Assembly: GCF_037038585.1 (NCBI RefSeq)
Contig: NC_092525.1
Span: 24,386,867-24,450,866 of the forward strand
DNA length: 64,000 nt
Source of the DNA: Patagioenas fasciata
Taxonomy: Eukaryota; Chordata; Aves; Columbiformes; Columbidae
Direction of reading: 5' to 3'
Shown: positions 39,061 to 53,417 of the stretch, piece by piece
How the letters are laid out: every line of letters starts with the position of its first letter
Numbering within the stretch: the stretch's first letter is position 1
Translations under genes and position numbers: made by a program
Notes under the pieces: generated by a model
Told to the model about the DNA's origin: nothing
The model's database searches: none
Seen by the model: the letters and a program-made list of their open reading frames with translations, nothing else

Positions 39061-42000
39061 TTTATTCTAAAACATGTGGAAAATGACCACTTTTTGTCCT
39101 GAGAGCCCTTTAGCCTGTTCCTCTAAGAATCTTAGTGCAAGCCAGTTGCACCTGATTGATATTAAAACTGTGTAGATGATCCCCAGGTCTGCGCAGCCCC
39201 CAGGCAGGGACACATTTGCTGGTCCTTTGCAAGGGACACTGAGCAGATGCTTGCCTCATGTCCCAGCTCTGCCTGCAGCTTCTTGGGAAGTCTCTCATTG
39301 CTGCTTCTGTCCCTGAAAGGTGCCTGGGGGTGCGAAGGAGCCGGTTTTCTCGTGTCTGTGTGCTCCCAGCCCCTCCACAGCCCACATATCCTGCCTGAAG
39401 CACAACACTCAACAGCTGGGTGCTGCTCCCACCGAGCAAAGGCAGCTCTAGTGAGATGTGCACCATAGACTGCCCACAGTGAACAACCTCACCCTTGACA
39501 GCAACCAGATCTAAGTATTTTCAGTCCATATTTTGACCTGATATATAGTGCTACTGGAATTTAGCTGCTGTTGATTTAAGCACAGAATTCTGTGTTACTT
39601 CATGTTCTTCTTGGCAAGCTGTTTGCTTGCTGGGAAATGCCCTATTGAGACAGGAGCTGTGAATGGCAACGGTGGGACAGCCCAGATTGACCCCACGGAC
39701 CCATCACTGGGTTAGCAACAGTCAGTGGTTTGCGCACACCTCGCCTGGGCTGATTGCTTCACTCGAATGTGCCTTAAGGTAGAGAGGAGGAGGAGGCGTA
39801 AAGGGAGGCAGAAAGAGGGTTCATGCGTCAGAAATTAAGACACCCTTAGTACAGTGTACTTCTGCACCTTAGCAACCCAGCTGTGCAGCGACTTCTTTTC
39901 TACAGCTTTAAAAAGCCCAGCTTTTTAATGCTATTGAGCTATCTTCTGCTTAGACACTTACCAGAGGATGTGAAGTTACAAGCTGCAAGGATAAATATTC
40001 TGTCACTGCAGAGCCAGTTAGACCTACTGTCTTAACCTTATACAGACCGACCTTCCTTCTTACCTTTCTAGTGGCAGCTGGGCAGGGTTAGAGCTGCCAT
40101 AACACAAGGGCCCATGCCAGGGCACAAAGGCTATAGCTTTATTCAGAAGTACAGAGCCTAGGTGATATTTTGTCAGTGGGGTCGTGGCTCAGCATGCAAA
40201 GCACATTGTTTACTGCCCTGGTCACTGTTATTTAATTCTCAAAGACAGCTTACAAAAGGCAGCTTGGAAGTGGTAAGCATCTGTCAAAGCCTGTCTCAAG
40301 AGTATGCCAGTTATTTAAAAGGTGATGTTGGACAAGTCTGCGGATGGGGTTGCAGAACATCATAATTGCAGAATAAAGAAACACAAAAGCAAGGACAAGC
40401 ACCTGCAGCAGAGGAAAAGCATCTATTCAAAAGCACTGTGTGATGCCAGCCTGCTGCATAGAATGGCTGAGTTGACTTGTGGTGGAAGTAAATGCTCTTG
40501 ATGTGGCCCCAGCCTAAAGAGCAATCCTAAAAGGTACCAGGTATTCAATGAATCAGTCTGCCCCGATAAGCAGCTGCTTTAGAAATCACAAAAAAAAAGG
40601 AAACAGTAAAATGAAACTGTACTGAAAACAGCTGATCCTAGCCTGAAGTTCCTCAATCTGTATCTTGGAGGTGAACTGGACAGAATGAAACTGCAAGTGG
40701 CAAACATCCAGCATAGGAAAAATGTGGAACTGCTACACTTGCAAGTCACTTGCTGCAGAGGCTGATGCCGCAGAAATGCATACAGTATATTATAGACATA
40801 CAAAGACTACTGGAAAACAGATACTAGTCAGTGAGCTGTGCTTTACCAAGACCTCTTGCTATTTAAAATTTACTTTACAGCAGTGCTGAAAATCCAAGCA
40901 GACCTGAGCTTCACTGTGCTGCAGGGAAAAAACATCAGAGAAAGAGCTGTGAGCAAAATCTATGGCACATGGCTGTGCCCTGCAGCTGATGCTTGCAGCA
41001 TCCTGCTGAGAGTAACAACTCTTAATGCTGCATCATTTATAAATTTCTTCTTTTCCCAAAAAAGAAATAAATGCTCCATGTTGTTATATTTCATCCTTCT
41101 GACCTTCTCAGCAGGACACATATGGCTGAGAGCTTACTGTGTTCTTCTGAAACCCTGTTTGCCTGTCTTTCTGCTACTCTGGATGCAGGCTGGATGCTAA
41201 AGACTGCAATTACTGGCTCAGCAGGTGAGGCTCCTGCAAGCTGCTATCCCAAGGCACACTTGTGCTTTGGTGTTTCAGCTAGAAATAAGTTTCAACTGAG
41301 AAGGAAAAAATAAGGGTTTGTTTTGAATCAAGCCTCCAACATCCACAACTGGCTCATCCAACATTTGGAGCACACAGGAATCTGATCAAGACCTACTGCA
41401 GCAATCCTTAAAATGGCATATACAGAGGGCTTGTGGTCCCAAGGATATAATGCAAGAATCAAAGGAGATGCTGCCTTTGATAATCTCAGAGATGGAGCTA
41501 TAAAGGCACATTATGAACCTGGACTTTCTCAGATCAAGTATGTTCGGATTGAGGGTGCTATTTCTGATCTCTGGAGAGACAAGATAGCTCTGAAAACAAG
41601 CACGGCTCTGAAAGCAGTTGTACTGTTCAGCATTATCACAGTATATATTGACTGTCATCATGTACAAAGTGCTTGGTATTCCATAAGTACAAAGTGTTTA
41701 TCCTATTTGTTTATCATGGGGGAACTGCAAGCCTCTGGTGAGGTAGTACTGACAAACTGTGTTTCTTATTCTGTGTCAGTTCAGCTAAACTTCACCCACA
41801 AGACCCCCACATGAGATTGCCACTCCACCTAATTTCATGGGCTTGTTCCACCTGGAAAGGGTTGCCAGGCATGGACCCTGTTTTTTTACAGAGAGCACTA
41901 GATGCCCACAAAAAACATGCCCAATATCCCATCAGTTGGCAAATCCTCCCTGGGCATTGCTTGTCCTCTTCCTCTATCCCTGAGATAGCCTCACACCACT

Positions 42001-45000
42001 GTGCATTCACCTCCACCTCTTAAGACATGTCCTATCTCTTTGCCACCAGCAGACCCTAGCTGCGTTCTTCCCTTGCCCTGTGAGCACCAGCACCTCGGGT
42101 TGCCTGTGGAGGGAAGGCTGAGGAATGAGGTGGAGCTACGCTGGTCAGCAAGGGGAAAGGCTGGGGTCATGAGAGCTGGAAAGGAGGAGAGCAGCAGCGG
42201 ATGAAGTGGCCAGTGATGTACAAAGGGGGCAGGAAGCTACGTGAGGAGAGGCCCCAGAGATGAGCTGTGGGAAGGAGGAGGACACGTCCCACAGCATCTG
42301 GACAAGACAATCCTTGGGAACACAGTCCAGCAGCCAAGGGAGTCCCAGGAGGCTTGGCTGTCCCTGAAGAGAGCACGTCCATGCACTGAGTGGTTTGGTG
42401 TCCTGCAAGAGAGGTCACCGAGAGTTGAAACAAGTGCCCCAATTGCTTAGGGATGGCATGGCATGATCTCTAGGGGAGCTGTGCCAGGCACAAGTCTCCA
42501 GCATGACCCTTCTGCTTGGCAACATCCCTAATTGTCTGTATTGTTATCTTGTGCTTCAGATTCATAATGGAGAATCACTTATGTTCTGAGTAAGAGCAGC
42601 TAAAAATAGTGCTAATGTAACAAGGATGAGAGATGAATTTACAACATTGAAGCAAGAAAGCCCAGAAGCCCCTCAGAGCCATTATATGCTCCCATAGCTT
42701 TCAGATGTGCTTTCAACAGCAAATACTCTTGTTGTTTGTTAGGCTAAGAAGGAAATTGCCTAAGACAGTGGTAGATGCCTGGAAGGATTCATATTGGAGC
42801 AATTTCTTTTTGCCTGCTCTCCCTTCAGCATACCTCACTGCTACCTACCTTGTGACCCTGCCTCCTTGAACCAAAATATGTGGGGCTTAGCTGCCAGTAG
42901 GTATACATGGAGCATTGGGTAAGGCATCACATCAGACTTTGTGTGGGGAGAGAACAGACTGGTCACCTGCCATTTTCTAAGTCAGCATCAAGCTCCAATG
43001 AAGCATTTCTTCCTCATCAGAGGCAGACACTGCCAAAAACACACACAGCTTTTCCAGGTTCATGCTCAGGGTGTTACAATTTTTGCCCTGTGTGGAGGGT
43101 CTGTCCCCTCTGATATGGGCTGGTAAATCTGCAGCTCAAGCTTTGAATAAGCACAATGGATCTGTAAAATGTTTAAGCATGTGTTGATGAAAGAAAAGCA
43201 GAAGCCTCAGGAGGGGAAACAGCTAAGATCTCAGGCTACCATGATACATGGATCTCTGGTACTCTGGATGGTGTCACAGGTATTCCTGGCTGCACAGTGG
43301 CCCAGCTTCAGAAGGATGGGGGGGGGCTGGTGGTCATAGAAAGAAATCTACTTGCACCACACCAGACCAGCTGCATAGACTCGTCTCGCAAGCTGCAGGA
43401 GCTCTAAGTTTAAGCCTTATCTTAAGAAAAAAAGGCCATTTCCCCCTTAAGAGTCTAGCCCTTTGAATCAAAGGGCCAGGGTGACAGCCTGTCCTGGTGT
43501 TGTCTCTCACCTGTCTGGCACACATGCTGGCACCAGCCAGCTCTGCTCAGCATGCAGCATCGCACAGACGCTGAGCAATCCCTGCCCTGTTGTGAAGCTA
43601 ATGCAAAGGAAGTGTCTGATTTAAATTCCAAATCGCTACAGAAGCTTTTGGGGGTGCTTACCTCTCCTATCCTAATAGACGGGGGCTCCAGGGAAGCTAA
43701 CTTACAGTCTGAGCTGCATTTAGAGTGACAGGCAGCTAATACAAAACAGGCTTAAAGGCAGCTTGGAAAAGATGAGGTGGATAGAGAGGGGCCTGGCTCA
43801 CCCCTTCCCATAGCCACAATAAAGCGTTTCATGTATCCCTTCTCTGCACTTGATCACGTTCCTGTTGCCTCAGTGGTTCATATTATGCAGCTGATTGACT
43901 TCATGAGATATGAGAACAAAGTGTCTCCTTGCCCTGCTCCCTGATGCACATTAAATGTGTTAGATTGGGAGGCTGAGGCAGAAATCAAAACAAGCCCTCA
44001 AGGCTGGTTTCTCTGCTAATCACTGGTGCTCATGTCCTTGTTGCTGAGGGACTCTGTGCTACAGTAATCTAAAAGCACCATCCTGGGCATGTTTCTATTT
44101 TTCTGCAGTGCTGTTCTGTTGCAGCAGTGAGAATTGTGACACTTTCTTTATCTAGCAAAAATTGTGTTCCAACAGGATTTTTTTTAACGGTTAATGAGCA
44201 ACACTTGAAGTAGCCTCTGATCAATGAGATGCAAAGGAAAAGTAAGGCAGGAGGTACAGAGGCCAGCTGTCTTGCCAGCTGCAGCCCAGTCTCAAAAAGT
44301 AAAAAAAGTCATGGAGAACGGAGTGGAGCCAAGAGCATCACCTGCTCCAGCAGTGCCATAACCCCTGAAAGAATGGCTCAAGGTATTTCTCATAAAAGGT
44401 CAGATTGCTACGGCTTGAGAACTCAGTGCCCTGGGGGCAGCATATTCCAGTTCAGCATCTTCAGCCTGGTGTCCCATCCCCAGGGCTGGTTTGACACAAG
44501 GACTTCACACCATGATGCTCATACTAGGAGGCACTGTCAACAGATGACAGCCACAATATATACATTCATAGACAAGGTACATTAATGTGATAGTGCTGAG
44601 CTTAACAGGGTTACTCCACTGCGTGGAATCTGGTGTTGACAGGAGAGGTTTTTGCTTCTGTTTTTCTCCATTTTCCTGCATCCAGCCATGGATCACTTTT
44701 ACTTATGGTTCCTGGATAATAGAGGCTGAATCCCACTGTGCTGTTTTACTGCTTTTTAAATTCTCTGATATATGCACACTTGGTCCAAAGCCCATCAGTC
44801 CAGTGGAGGAGGCAGGTTGGACTCCGTCAGCAGCATAGACCAAAGTGGGCTCAAATTTTAAAGAAATCAGCTCTAAAATCCTGCTTGTCTTTGTTCTGTG
44901 TGAGTCACACAAGCTAATGTGCAGCAGAAGCTGGAAGGGGAGTGGGGAGAGCTCTAGGAGTAGAAGGATTATAATTTTTCTCTTCAACTTCTCTATCACA

Positions 45001-45932
45001 CATTGTGTGGAGTTGCCCGTGAGAGAGCAGAAGAAGATACGCTACCTCCAGCCTGAGGTCAACAGAGCTTCACGGCAAATCCTTCAGTATCAGATCCTGA
45101 ACCCACAGCACACGCTCAGGTGTTATTATATAGGGACACAGAAGTTGTTCCCAGGTAAGACTCCATGCAGTTTTTATCCATCCCTATTCTGTGCTCTGCA
45201 GCTGCTATTGTATTTTCAGGAAATGTATTTTGGTATCGGTGCAGAAACATGACTATCTCAACCAACCTCCACTGATGAACTAACTGATCAAATTACCCAC
45301 AGTTCACAATTCAGTGAAGCAAATACTTCGTGTAGCTGCAAGTACATCAGATCAGACCTCCAAGGGGCTTAGGTGGAAACATCCTCCCCCTTCCAATTCA
45401 GTCCAGAATCTCCAGATACTCTGCCAGGGAAAAGCAGTGCTGAATCTAGCACGTACAGAGCTCAGAAGCAGTGTAAATAGAGACTTGGTAATGAGGGAAA
45501 GCATCGAGAATTACAATATGAGCAATTCTGTACAGGGAACAAAGGGAGGGGGAGCAGATTGTGCCATCCACACAGTCTGCTCAAGGTGAGTGTAGGATGA
45601 ATAGATGAGATACACAGTTTAGGACAATAGAGTGTAACAGCTTTTCTTTTCAAATTAATTCATATTTTTACTAAAGTTAGGCTTTTAAACCAAATTAAGG
45701 AATTGAAATATTTTGTATTAGCTCTTTAAACTATTTGTAACGTTGTTTCCTCTCAGTCACCTAATCCCATGCTTACATGGGGTCACATACTTTTCCTCAT
45801 GCACTGCAGAGTGTGCAAATTCACAGCATGAGCCACTGAGTAATCAACTATTACACAGCAGCATGCACCAGAACACAAAAATGCTAGGTGCATTCCAAAG
45901 GATCTGTGTATCCATTGGTTTGTGCATCCTGT

Positions 45933-46045
45933 CATTATTGTTGTTGTTATTGTATTTTTGTTTTGTTCTGGTTTGTTGGTTTTTGGTTTTTTTTTTGTTT
46001 TTTTGGTGTTTGTTTGTTTGTTTGTTTGTTTGTTTGTTTTTTTTA
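45933..46045. repeat. TTG/TTTG low-complexity run
   Basis: TTG triplets change to T-rich sequence and then to eight or so perfect TTTG units (about 46009-46038), ending in poly-T. Confidence 0.9.
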
Positions 46046-46390
46046 ATTACAGCAAGTAAGGATTAGATTAGAGAGCAGACAAGATTTTTACAGCTGTGGG
46101 ATCATGAAATACTAGACTGGATTACCTAGGGAAGGGTTTATAACACCATTAGAAAAACAAGGGCCTATAGAGGAAATGATAAAACCGGAGGCTAAATTTC
46201 AGCTTTGATACTCGCATGTAAGGTTTTTGGTTAAATGTTGGGGGCAGACTGTGTCCTGCTCCTAACCATCTCATGTAGCTGTCTCAGAGACAAACAGAAC
46301 TGTTGCTGAACAGCAGGGACTCACCGGTTCCATACAACCTGTCTTCAGCAGGGGCAGTGCAGCTGCTCTTTGCAGTACAGACCTTTCCAC

Positions 46391-46407
46391 TTTTTTTTTT
46401 TTTTTTT
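46391..46407. repeat. Poly-T run (17 bases)
   Basis: Seventeen uninterrupted T on the plus strand, possibly the tail of an old minus-strand retroposed copy, but no body is recognisable next to it. Confidence 0.9.
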
Positions 46408-47159
46408 CTTTTCTGAGCCAAATGGATTTCTGCCTACTCCGCAACCCCGGGGAAAAGGAAGTTGATTCTCTGGCTGGAGAAAGCAGCTCACAGTGACCAG
46501 TCCCAAGGGAAAAGACGATATCAGTGTTTCTGGTTTTTAGTTAATTGTGTTTACTGAAGGATACATAACATTAAACTGCCTGGAGCCTTGGACAAGTTTG
46601 TAAAAGTAAATAAAGACTATTTCAGTCTAATGTTGGAGAACTGACCCTTGGATTATTTCTGAGCTCACTTCTTCCAGTGGCTAGAACAAACCCTGATGCA
46701 TATGATATGAAATAGGGAAGACTGGACTCACACCTTATTATTTCAACAAATAAATGTGTTTGACTGCTGTAGCTAGAAGGCATCTCTCCTCCAGAAGACA
46801 GGCCACAAGGTAGAAGAGCAGCTCCTTCCTACTAAGGCTTGTCTGGTGACCGCTCCGCTGCTCATCAGACATCCAGTCATTTTCTCAGGAGGACACACTG
46901 CAAAACACACTGTGTTAGTAAACAGCAGGAACAGAGATGCTCCATAAAGGGGGACAAGCCAGGAGCTGAATATGATGCCAGCACAGGCTGTGTCCGCACT
47001 GTTGAGCACTGTCCCACAGCACCTGAGTAGGACAGGCTGCACCGGGACCAACTAATGGTCCATCCACAGCCCTGGGATGGATCAAGACAGGGGACATTTA
47101 GGGAGCCCTATATCAGGAGCAGCAGGAGATGTGGTTAGAGACAGAACCACCAACAACAT

Positions 47160-47300
47160 AGCTCAGGAGAGGACTGGGGCCCAAGGCCTGAGTTTAAATA
47201 GAGCTCCTGGTTCATAAGCATAGTGTGTGAGCCCAGGTGAGCATGGCTGGGGTAACTAAAGATTATTAGCACCCTCAAGGCTTGGAGAGCATGTCTGCCC
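47160..47300. repeat. Dispersed repeat, copy C
   Basis: The core CTGAGTTTAAATAGAGCTCC and the following GGCTGG..TTATTAGCACCCTCAAGGCTTGGA pattern match copies A (13041) and B (16908) in the same order. The lead segment is less clear here. Confidence 0.4.
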
Positions 47301-47848
47301 TCTCAGCCTGTTCAGATGGGCAGAGCCATCTCTGACCTCCCCAGGAAAAGCTGTGCAGCACTGCTCAGCCCAGAGGAAGGTTTCTAGCCTCGTCCCTCCA
47401 CCGCCTCGCTTTCTGTCTGGTCACACCATGTCAGTCATGGTCCTCCTGACTCTCCCTGTGCTGTACAACCACATTGTGCATATTGCTCACAGCAATGCCA
47501 ACACGGCCATTTCTGCCCAGTAGAATCCCAGTAGCCAGTAGCTCTCTCCTCAGTCTCTAATGATTTGAACCACAAAGCCATTTGTCATGCTACATCTTCT
47601 TTCCCAGTAAGTAAAAGTCAATTAGTGTTTTCAACTTTGCTCTGAAATAGCCCTGGCTCCCTCTTGCTTCTTTATGCTACCAGGAAACCATCTACAATAA
47701 TGACTTGTTTGGATGTCTAGTGCTCTGCTGCAGCTAATTTCAAGCTCTCTAAACTTTCCTCTCTGTGTACCAAACACCTTAAGCGGGAGGCAAATTTCAC
47801 TGCCAGGAATTCCAAGATCTATTACGTTTTGAAACTATCATATGGCCC

Positions 47849-47869
47849 TTTTTTTTTTTTTTTTTTTTT
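47849..47869. repeat. Poly-T run (21 bases)
   Basis: Twenty-one uninterrupted T on the plus strand, with no recognisable retroposon beside it. Confidence 0.95.
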
Positions 47870-48389
47870 ATGCTCAAGAAAATAATGAATTTTCCTACCA
47901 GACTTTATTTCCTATCTTAAACACCTAAATTTTTAGCAGTCTTTCTCATTTTCTTTATCCTGTCTTAGTAGAGGAACAGATTCTTGAAAACAAAATGCTC
48001 CAATAGGTCTGCAGGATAAGACCTGGAGATCTACAGAGTCCAAGCATATGCAGTGACCATAGGTGGTCCTGTGGCTATCAGTGCGTTCTGGTGGCCTGCT
48101 GTCAGAGATATGGGCTGGCTTTTGATTTCCATGGCATCCTCCAGTGCTCTGGTAAGTATGCTCTCTAGCATTCACATCTCCTGACTCGGGGTTGCTTGCT
48201 TTGGGAAGCAACATGGAGGGCACAAATAAAAACCCAACTCAGTTTTGGGTAGAACAGATGCTGTTTAGATGCAACTGAATGTGTGCACAGTAAAGTGTTT
48301 TTGACGGTTTTGCTCATCCCTGACTCAGGCTAGGCAGCAACTGACAAAAGTCACCCAGCCTGGCTTCTGGCCGAGCTCACACAATTAGA

Positions 48390-48605
48390 AAAGTATTAGC
48401 TGAACTTAATAGGAAAATCAACATTAAGCAGATAGGAGCTGGTGTAGTTGTTAAAGACAGTGTAGTGTTTTTCTCTGGCAGAAGCCCAGGCTAATGGAGG
48501 GCTTCCAGCATCCAGAGCAGCCGCCAAATGAAGGCTTAATTGGCTTCTGAAGCCGCTCATATAATTACAAACACTTGTAATGAAGCATGAAAAATACAAC
48601 AGCCC
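48390..48605. promoter_or_regulatory. Enhancer-like block with homeodomain cores
   Basis: The stretch around CTTAATTGGCTTC and ATATAATTACAAACACTTGTAATG combines several TAAT/ATTA cores with E-box-like CACTTG in non-repetitive sequence. It is a candidate regulatory element on texture only. Confidence 0.2.
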
Positions 48606-49299
48606 AGGACTGTGACACGGAGGGAAAAAATTGTCTCATCTGTCTCAGAAAATAAATCAAAGCTCCTTTACCTTTTTCCTTACATTGAACCTTCTTCCCA
48701 GCTCCTATATGACCTGCAGACTCTACTCGGGTGCTAGTTTGCAGGGCAGTGCTAAGACCAAGAGGAAATCTGGCTTCTAACACAAGGCAGAACTTCTGCC
48801 TTCCCCTGACAACTGGGGACACCTCTCCAGCCTCTCACTCTCCATGCAGGTTGGACACTGGGTGGACACTATAATAGACTTGGAGTGCCCACTGCTGGTG
48901 TGCACGGCACAGCTCTGCCGGCAGCAAAACATCTGCTTTGGCAAACACTGTATATTTTGATTCTGCTTTAATTTTAGCTAAATGACCCTCCATGATGTCT
49001 GTTCAACAGCTGCTCCCTGAAACACGCGTCTCTGCTGATTACTCAGACACAGTAGCAGCAGCTGTAGGATCTGATCCAGGCAGAGCCACGTACATTCCGC
49101 CTTGTACCAGGGACCTGCAGCTCCTGTAATGTGTGTCCCAGAGCCAACTGGTTGGGAGTCCAAGGTACAACTTCCTCAGTTGCTATGCTGTATTGAGCCA
49201 AAGATCATTAGTAGTTGTGCTGTTTGTTACTCTACAATTTTCTAGTTTGTTGGGGACAATTTGATGTCTTGTTTGTGCCTCTTGAGTCCTTTGATGAAT

Positions 49300-49395
49300 T
49301 CAGAATCACAGAGAAACTGAGGCTGGAAAAGAGGCAGAACCGATCTGGTCCAACACTCCCACAAAGCAAGGACAGCTTTGACATCTTGTGTCCTT
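49300..49395 (-). mobile_element. Old CR1 3'-end fragment
   Basis: In the plus direction, AGAATCACAGAGAAACTGAGG, then CTGGAAAAGAGGC and TCTGGTCCAACA, follows the reverse complement of a CR1 3' end closely enough to call, with scattered changes. The element therefore points to the minus strand. Confidence 0.65.
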
Positions 49396-52300
49396 TCTAT
49401 GGATCAGGTGGCATCTGGTCCCACCAAAAGGAAGTCTCAACTAGGCATGTTAGGGAGGACCTAGAAGTAGCTTAACTTCTATCAAGAATGCTTCCTTCCT
49501 GCACATACCAGCAAAAGAGCTGTACTAAAACCACACTCAACCTTGTGCAATTGGCCATGCCATCACCCTGGCTAATTAGCCTACTCAGAGCTTTACAAGG
49601 CCACAGCCCTATTGCTCGTTCTTTCAGTGTCAGTTCAGATGATGCGGGACCACTTCACCTTACACTTTTTCACAATGTTGATCATTAAAGCCAGGGACAG
49701 GAGCTGTGTGCATCCATCACCCACACCACCATTCCCAAAGCTCACAGCTAATGCAGTGAGAGGAAAATTTCAGGAGAAAAATTCCAAGGTCTCCTAAGGA
49801 AGGAGATGTCATGGCACAGGGACTATCACTGCTGACAGAAGGACAGCAAGGAGGCAAGAGTCTGCTGGGTGCCTGTCGTGGGGCAGATAGACACCACTGA
49901 GCATCACTTTTATTCAGGTTGGTTTTCATCACACACTTGTGATTTGAAGGCTCACTGCCCTACACACACTTTGGCCTTCTCTCTTTAGCCCTGCATCCTT
50001 CCATCTTGGGAGCTCCAGTACTCATTTCTTGTGTTTCCACATATGCCCAACACAGTGTCCATACAAAGCCACTGAGTTACTCCTAGTGGGGCCGAGACAT
50101 AAGAAATCTCCATCCTCTTCAAAAAACTAACTTTGGCTGGACTTACTCAGCCTGCTGTTATCACTGTGATATTTAGCTGCAATTAAACACTGAGGGCTGA
50201 ACATTGGTCACTGGACAACCATTTTTTTCATGTGACTAACACTGTTGACCTGCAACTTCTGTCCAAGAGTTTGAGTCCTGCATAGGCTAGACTGAGTCAA
50301 GAAATACCATAGGGCAGTCTCACCTCTCTAGCACTTGTGATCTTAGGGTGCACCAGCTGGTCTGCTAAAGCAAGTGGCATTCAAGCAAAGGGGAAGCATC
50401 TCCCACCCAGAAAGATGGTGATTAACAAACTACAGCTTCCCTGGTACAGTCTGAGCATAGCCAGCTCCAAAGTCATGAGTTTTTTCTTGTTTGTACTGAA
50501 TTTAATATAATTTTATAGCTATTATGCTAAAATTTGATTAAATCATGCTTAACTAGAGGAAGACCTAACACAAGCTTAACTGCTTTCAAGTGACGACAAA
50601 CAGAAAGTGCAGATAAAGAAGCCACCTGAAAAGCACGTTTCACAGGAGCCTGACACTTCAGAGAGGCTCACCTGTACACAGGAGGCTTTTCTTCACGTTA
50701 TGGGGTCAAGACTGGGGTTTTACTTTGAAGTGTCTGCTCTGGATCTGCCCCAAGGGCTTGCTGGGGTTCCCTGTTTTCAGCTCCGCTCAGATAACCATCA
50801 CAGTCACTCTGGCTAAATGAATACAGCATAGCGAGTACAGAGGCAAAGCAGCAACAAATTATTCTTCTGCAGCCAGAAAAGAACTTCAACTCACACTCCA
50901 CCTGTTTTTTACAACTGAGATTATGCAGCTTCCTGCACGCACTCAGTAACTAATGACCCCAGGTGCAAACATCAAGGGAGCACTTGTGTCTTTTGCCACG
51001 TCTGCACAGCCCTGCAAAAAGGTAGCAGAAACAAACATAAACAAAGTGCATGCCCTTGTCACAAACAGGGATTTCTTACTGACAGGGCTGTCATTGGAAG
51101 AGGATGACCAGGAAACTGCTGTGCGATCACCCAGCTCTACAAAGCAGAGATCCATCAGAAGCGAAAATGCACAGACTGAGCAGGTAGAAAGAATATCCTG
51201 GTCATTCTCAGCAGGGACAGAAGGGTTCTCTGATACAGATAATCTTCAAACAAACAGTTGATGGCCTGAGTTTGCAGAGTCACATACTGGCACCTGTTTA
51301 GGGTGAACTGGTGTGAACCAGATCACAGAACTGGAGGTGCCTGAAAGGCCTGGCTCATGTATGAGCTCTCCTATAGCTCACAAGGTAGATCCTCAGGGAA
51401 CATGGACTGCAAGCTCTAACTTGAACCCAAAAACAACAGTCAACCCGGGGCCTGTGCACCCATGTGGGACATTCAGCTGTCGTACCCCTAAGCCTTGGGC
51501 AACACCTAAACAGGACAGCATGTGACTTAATTACCTCCAGAAAAAAAGATACAGTGTGATAAAGAAAAGGAGATAAAAAAGGAGTAGGATAAGCCGGGCC
51601 AGGGAGCCAAGTTTGTCTGTCCTTGGCCACAGCTAGCCCAAACCAGGGTAACTGTTTATGAGCAGCAACAACTGATGGAATGGGGCTCTCCATCACTTGC
51701 TCACTGCAGGAAACCCAGTGCTGTTCATGTCCCCTTTTTTGAAGGAAAGGAGAAAAGACATGTCAGAATTTTTCCAACAGAGGGAGCACCGGGACAGCTG
51801 TGGCCATTGCACTGTCAACCCATCAGCTGAGGTGCCTTATTTTGGCTCTGGAACACCTGGACACACACATGGCCATTCTCACCTTCCGTCCTCTGGGGAA
51901 GACACATCAACACTGCCAGGACTGGGTCATCAGGAAGCAAGGATTCTAAACTTAGAGAGTATTCTGGGAAAAAAAACCCAGTCTTTCTTAGCCTCAGAGA
52001 CAGTCTCTAAAGTCAGGATTTGAAAAGTGCTTGTGGATCAAGTAACGCAGCCTGCAGACCTTCCCTAGGAATTACAAACAATGACTCACGGTCACTGAAA
52101 ATTGGAATGGAAATTATTTCATACATGCCACAAGGACACATTTCAGACCAACAGTTTCTGTCCTCAGACAACCTAGCTTGATTGGCAACAGATGAAATCA
52201 AACATTTGTATTAGATTTGGTGACCACAGCAATATAAAAATTATTATGTTTATCAAATTGACAATGTAACCTGATAAATCATCACCTGTTTTTACTCAAC

Positions 52301-53384
52301 AGAGAGACTAAAATAGCTTGCTTCCTGGTGTGCATACCGACAGTGCAAATATCACACTTCCTCTGTTTCGAGGAAGTACTTTTGGCAAGCTTTGCAAAAC
52401 TTATTTTTGTGATTCTAGTTATTCTAGCTGCGACAGAGAAACTGAGACAAGAAAGACAGGAGCAGCAGATTGGACCTGATGGGAATGAGGTTTAGGTGCT
52501 GGTGTGAAAACCAGAGGTTGCCAAAGTCAATATTTGCAAAAGTTAAGGCCTGTGTAAAATAAAAAATGTAGTAATGAAGCATGTCATGACCAGGCTAAGA
52601 GCCAGAAAAATTTGAGAAATTGATAGTGCCTGCATGGCAAGGGCTTTGGTCACAAACATGACAGCAAGGGTGACCGTGAGGAATCTATAAAATCTGTACT
52701 GCGGACTAGAGTCCAGGGTGAAAAGGAGGTTCAATTCTTATGTTGCTGCTCACATCTCCTGCATCCCAAAATATCTCAGATCTCAGCCAGATCACACAGT
52801 CTCCAATCCAACACAGCGAATTCATCAGATTAATTTCAGTCATGTAAGAAATCTTAACATATGCATAAGTACCTCACTAGAGTGGAGCTTTACGTTTACT
52901 AAGTTGGAAACTCCTCTGAAGGCTTATGAAGACACACTGCCCTCTGCATGTTGCTGCACTAAGTAACCAGCAAGCTTTTCTTGAGGATTCTTGCAAATTT
53001 TAAGAGGAAATTGGATGGCAGGTTTGGGAAAGCCAGTGTTATCCTTATGCTTGTTAGCTGAAGACTTTTGTTGAAAATTCTGGTATTAGCTAAGAAGAGG
53101 AGAGACTATGACTGGCTGGTGAACAGTGACAGTAAGTGTCCCTACCTTCATGCTCACCTCCTCAGAAGAGATGATTTATAACAAACCAGGAGGAGAAAAG
53201 GGAAAGTACTACTGCAAAACTTTCATCATCTAAGAAATAAAACCGCCCCAACTTATATTTTAGAATATAGCTTTTCTCAATCCTCAAAAACTAGCTGAGC
53301 CTTCCTGGAAAATTTCTTAGTCCTTCTGAAGATTCTGTACTCATTCAAATTTGACTTGCCTTAAAAGATAATTTAAAATATTTA

Positions 53385-53417
53385 GATATTCATATAGATA
53401 TATATTTATATATTTAG
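53385..53417. repeat. AT-rich microsatellite
   Basis: Irregular ATAT/ATATTT units. Confidence 0.6.

Noticed and set aside
41386-41814. Overlapping 93-133 codon frames on both strands
   Set aside because: Both strands are equally open and neither has recognisable motifs. It may be non-coding conserved DNA or chance.
50953-51261. A 102-codon plus-strand frame with an acidic/serine-rich middle
   Set aside because: Composition alone is suggestive, but I see no homologue, no exon chain and no promoter. I also compared it with CCDC190, which I expected near RGS4, and it does not match.
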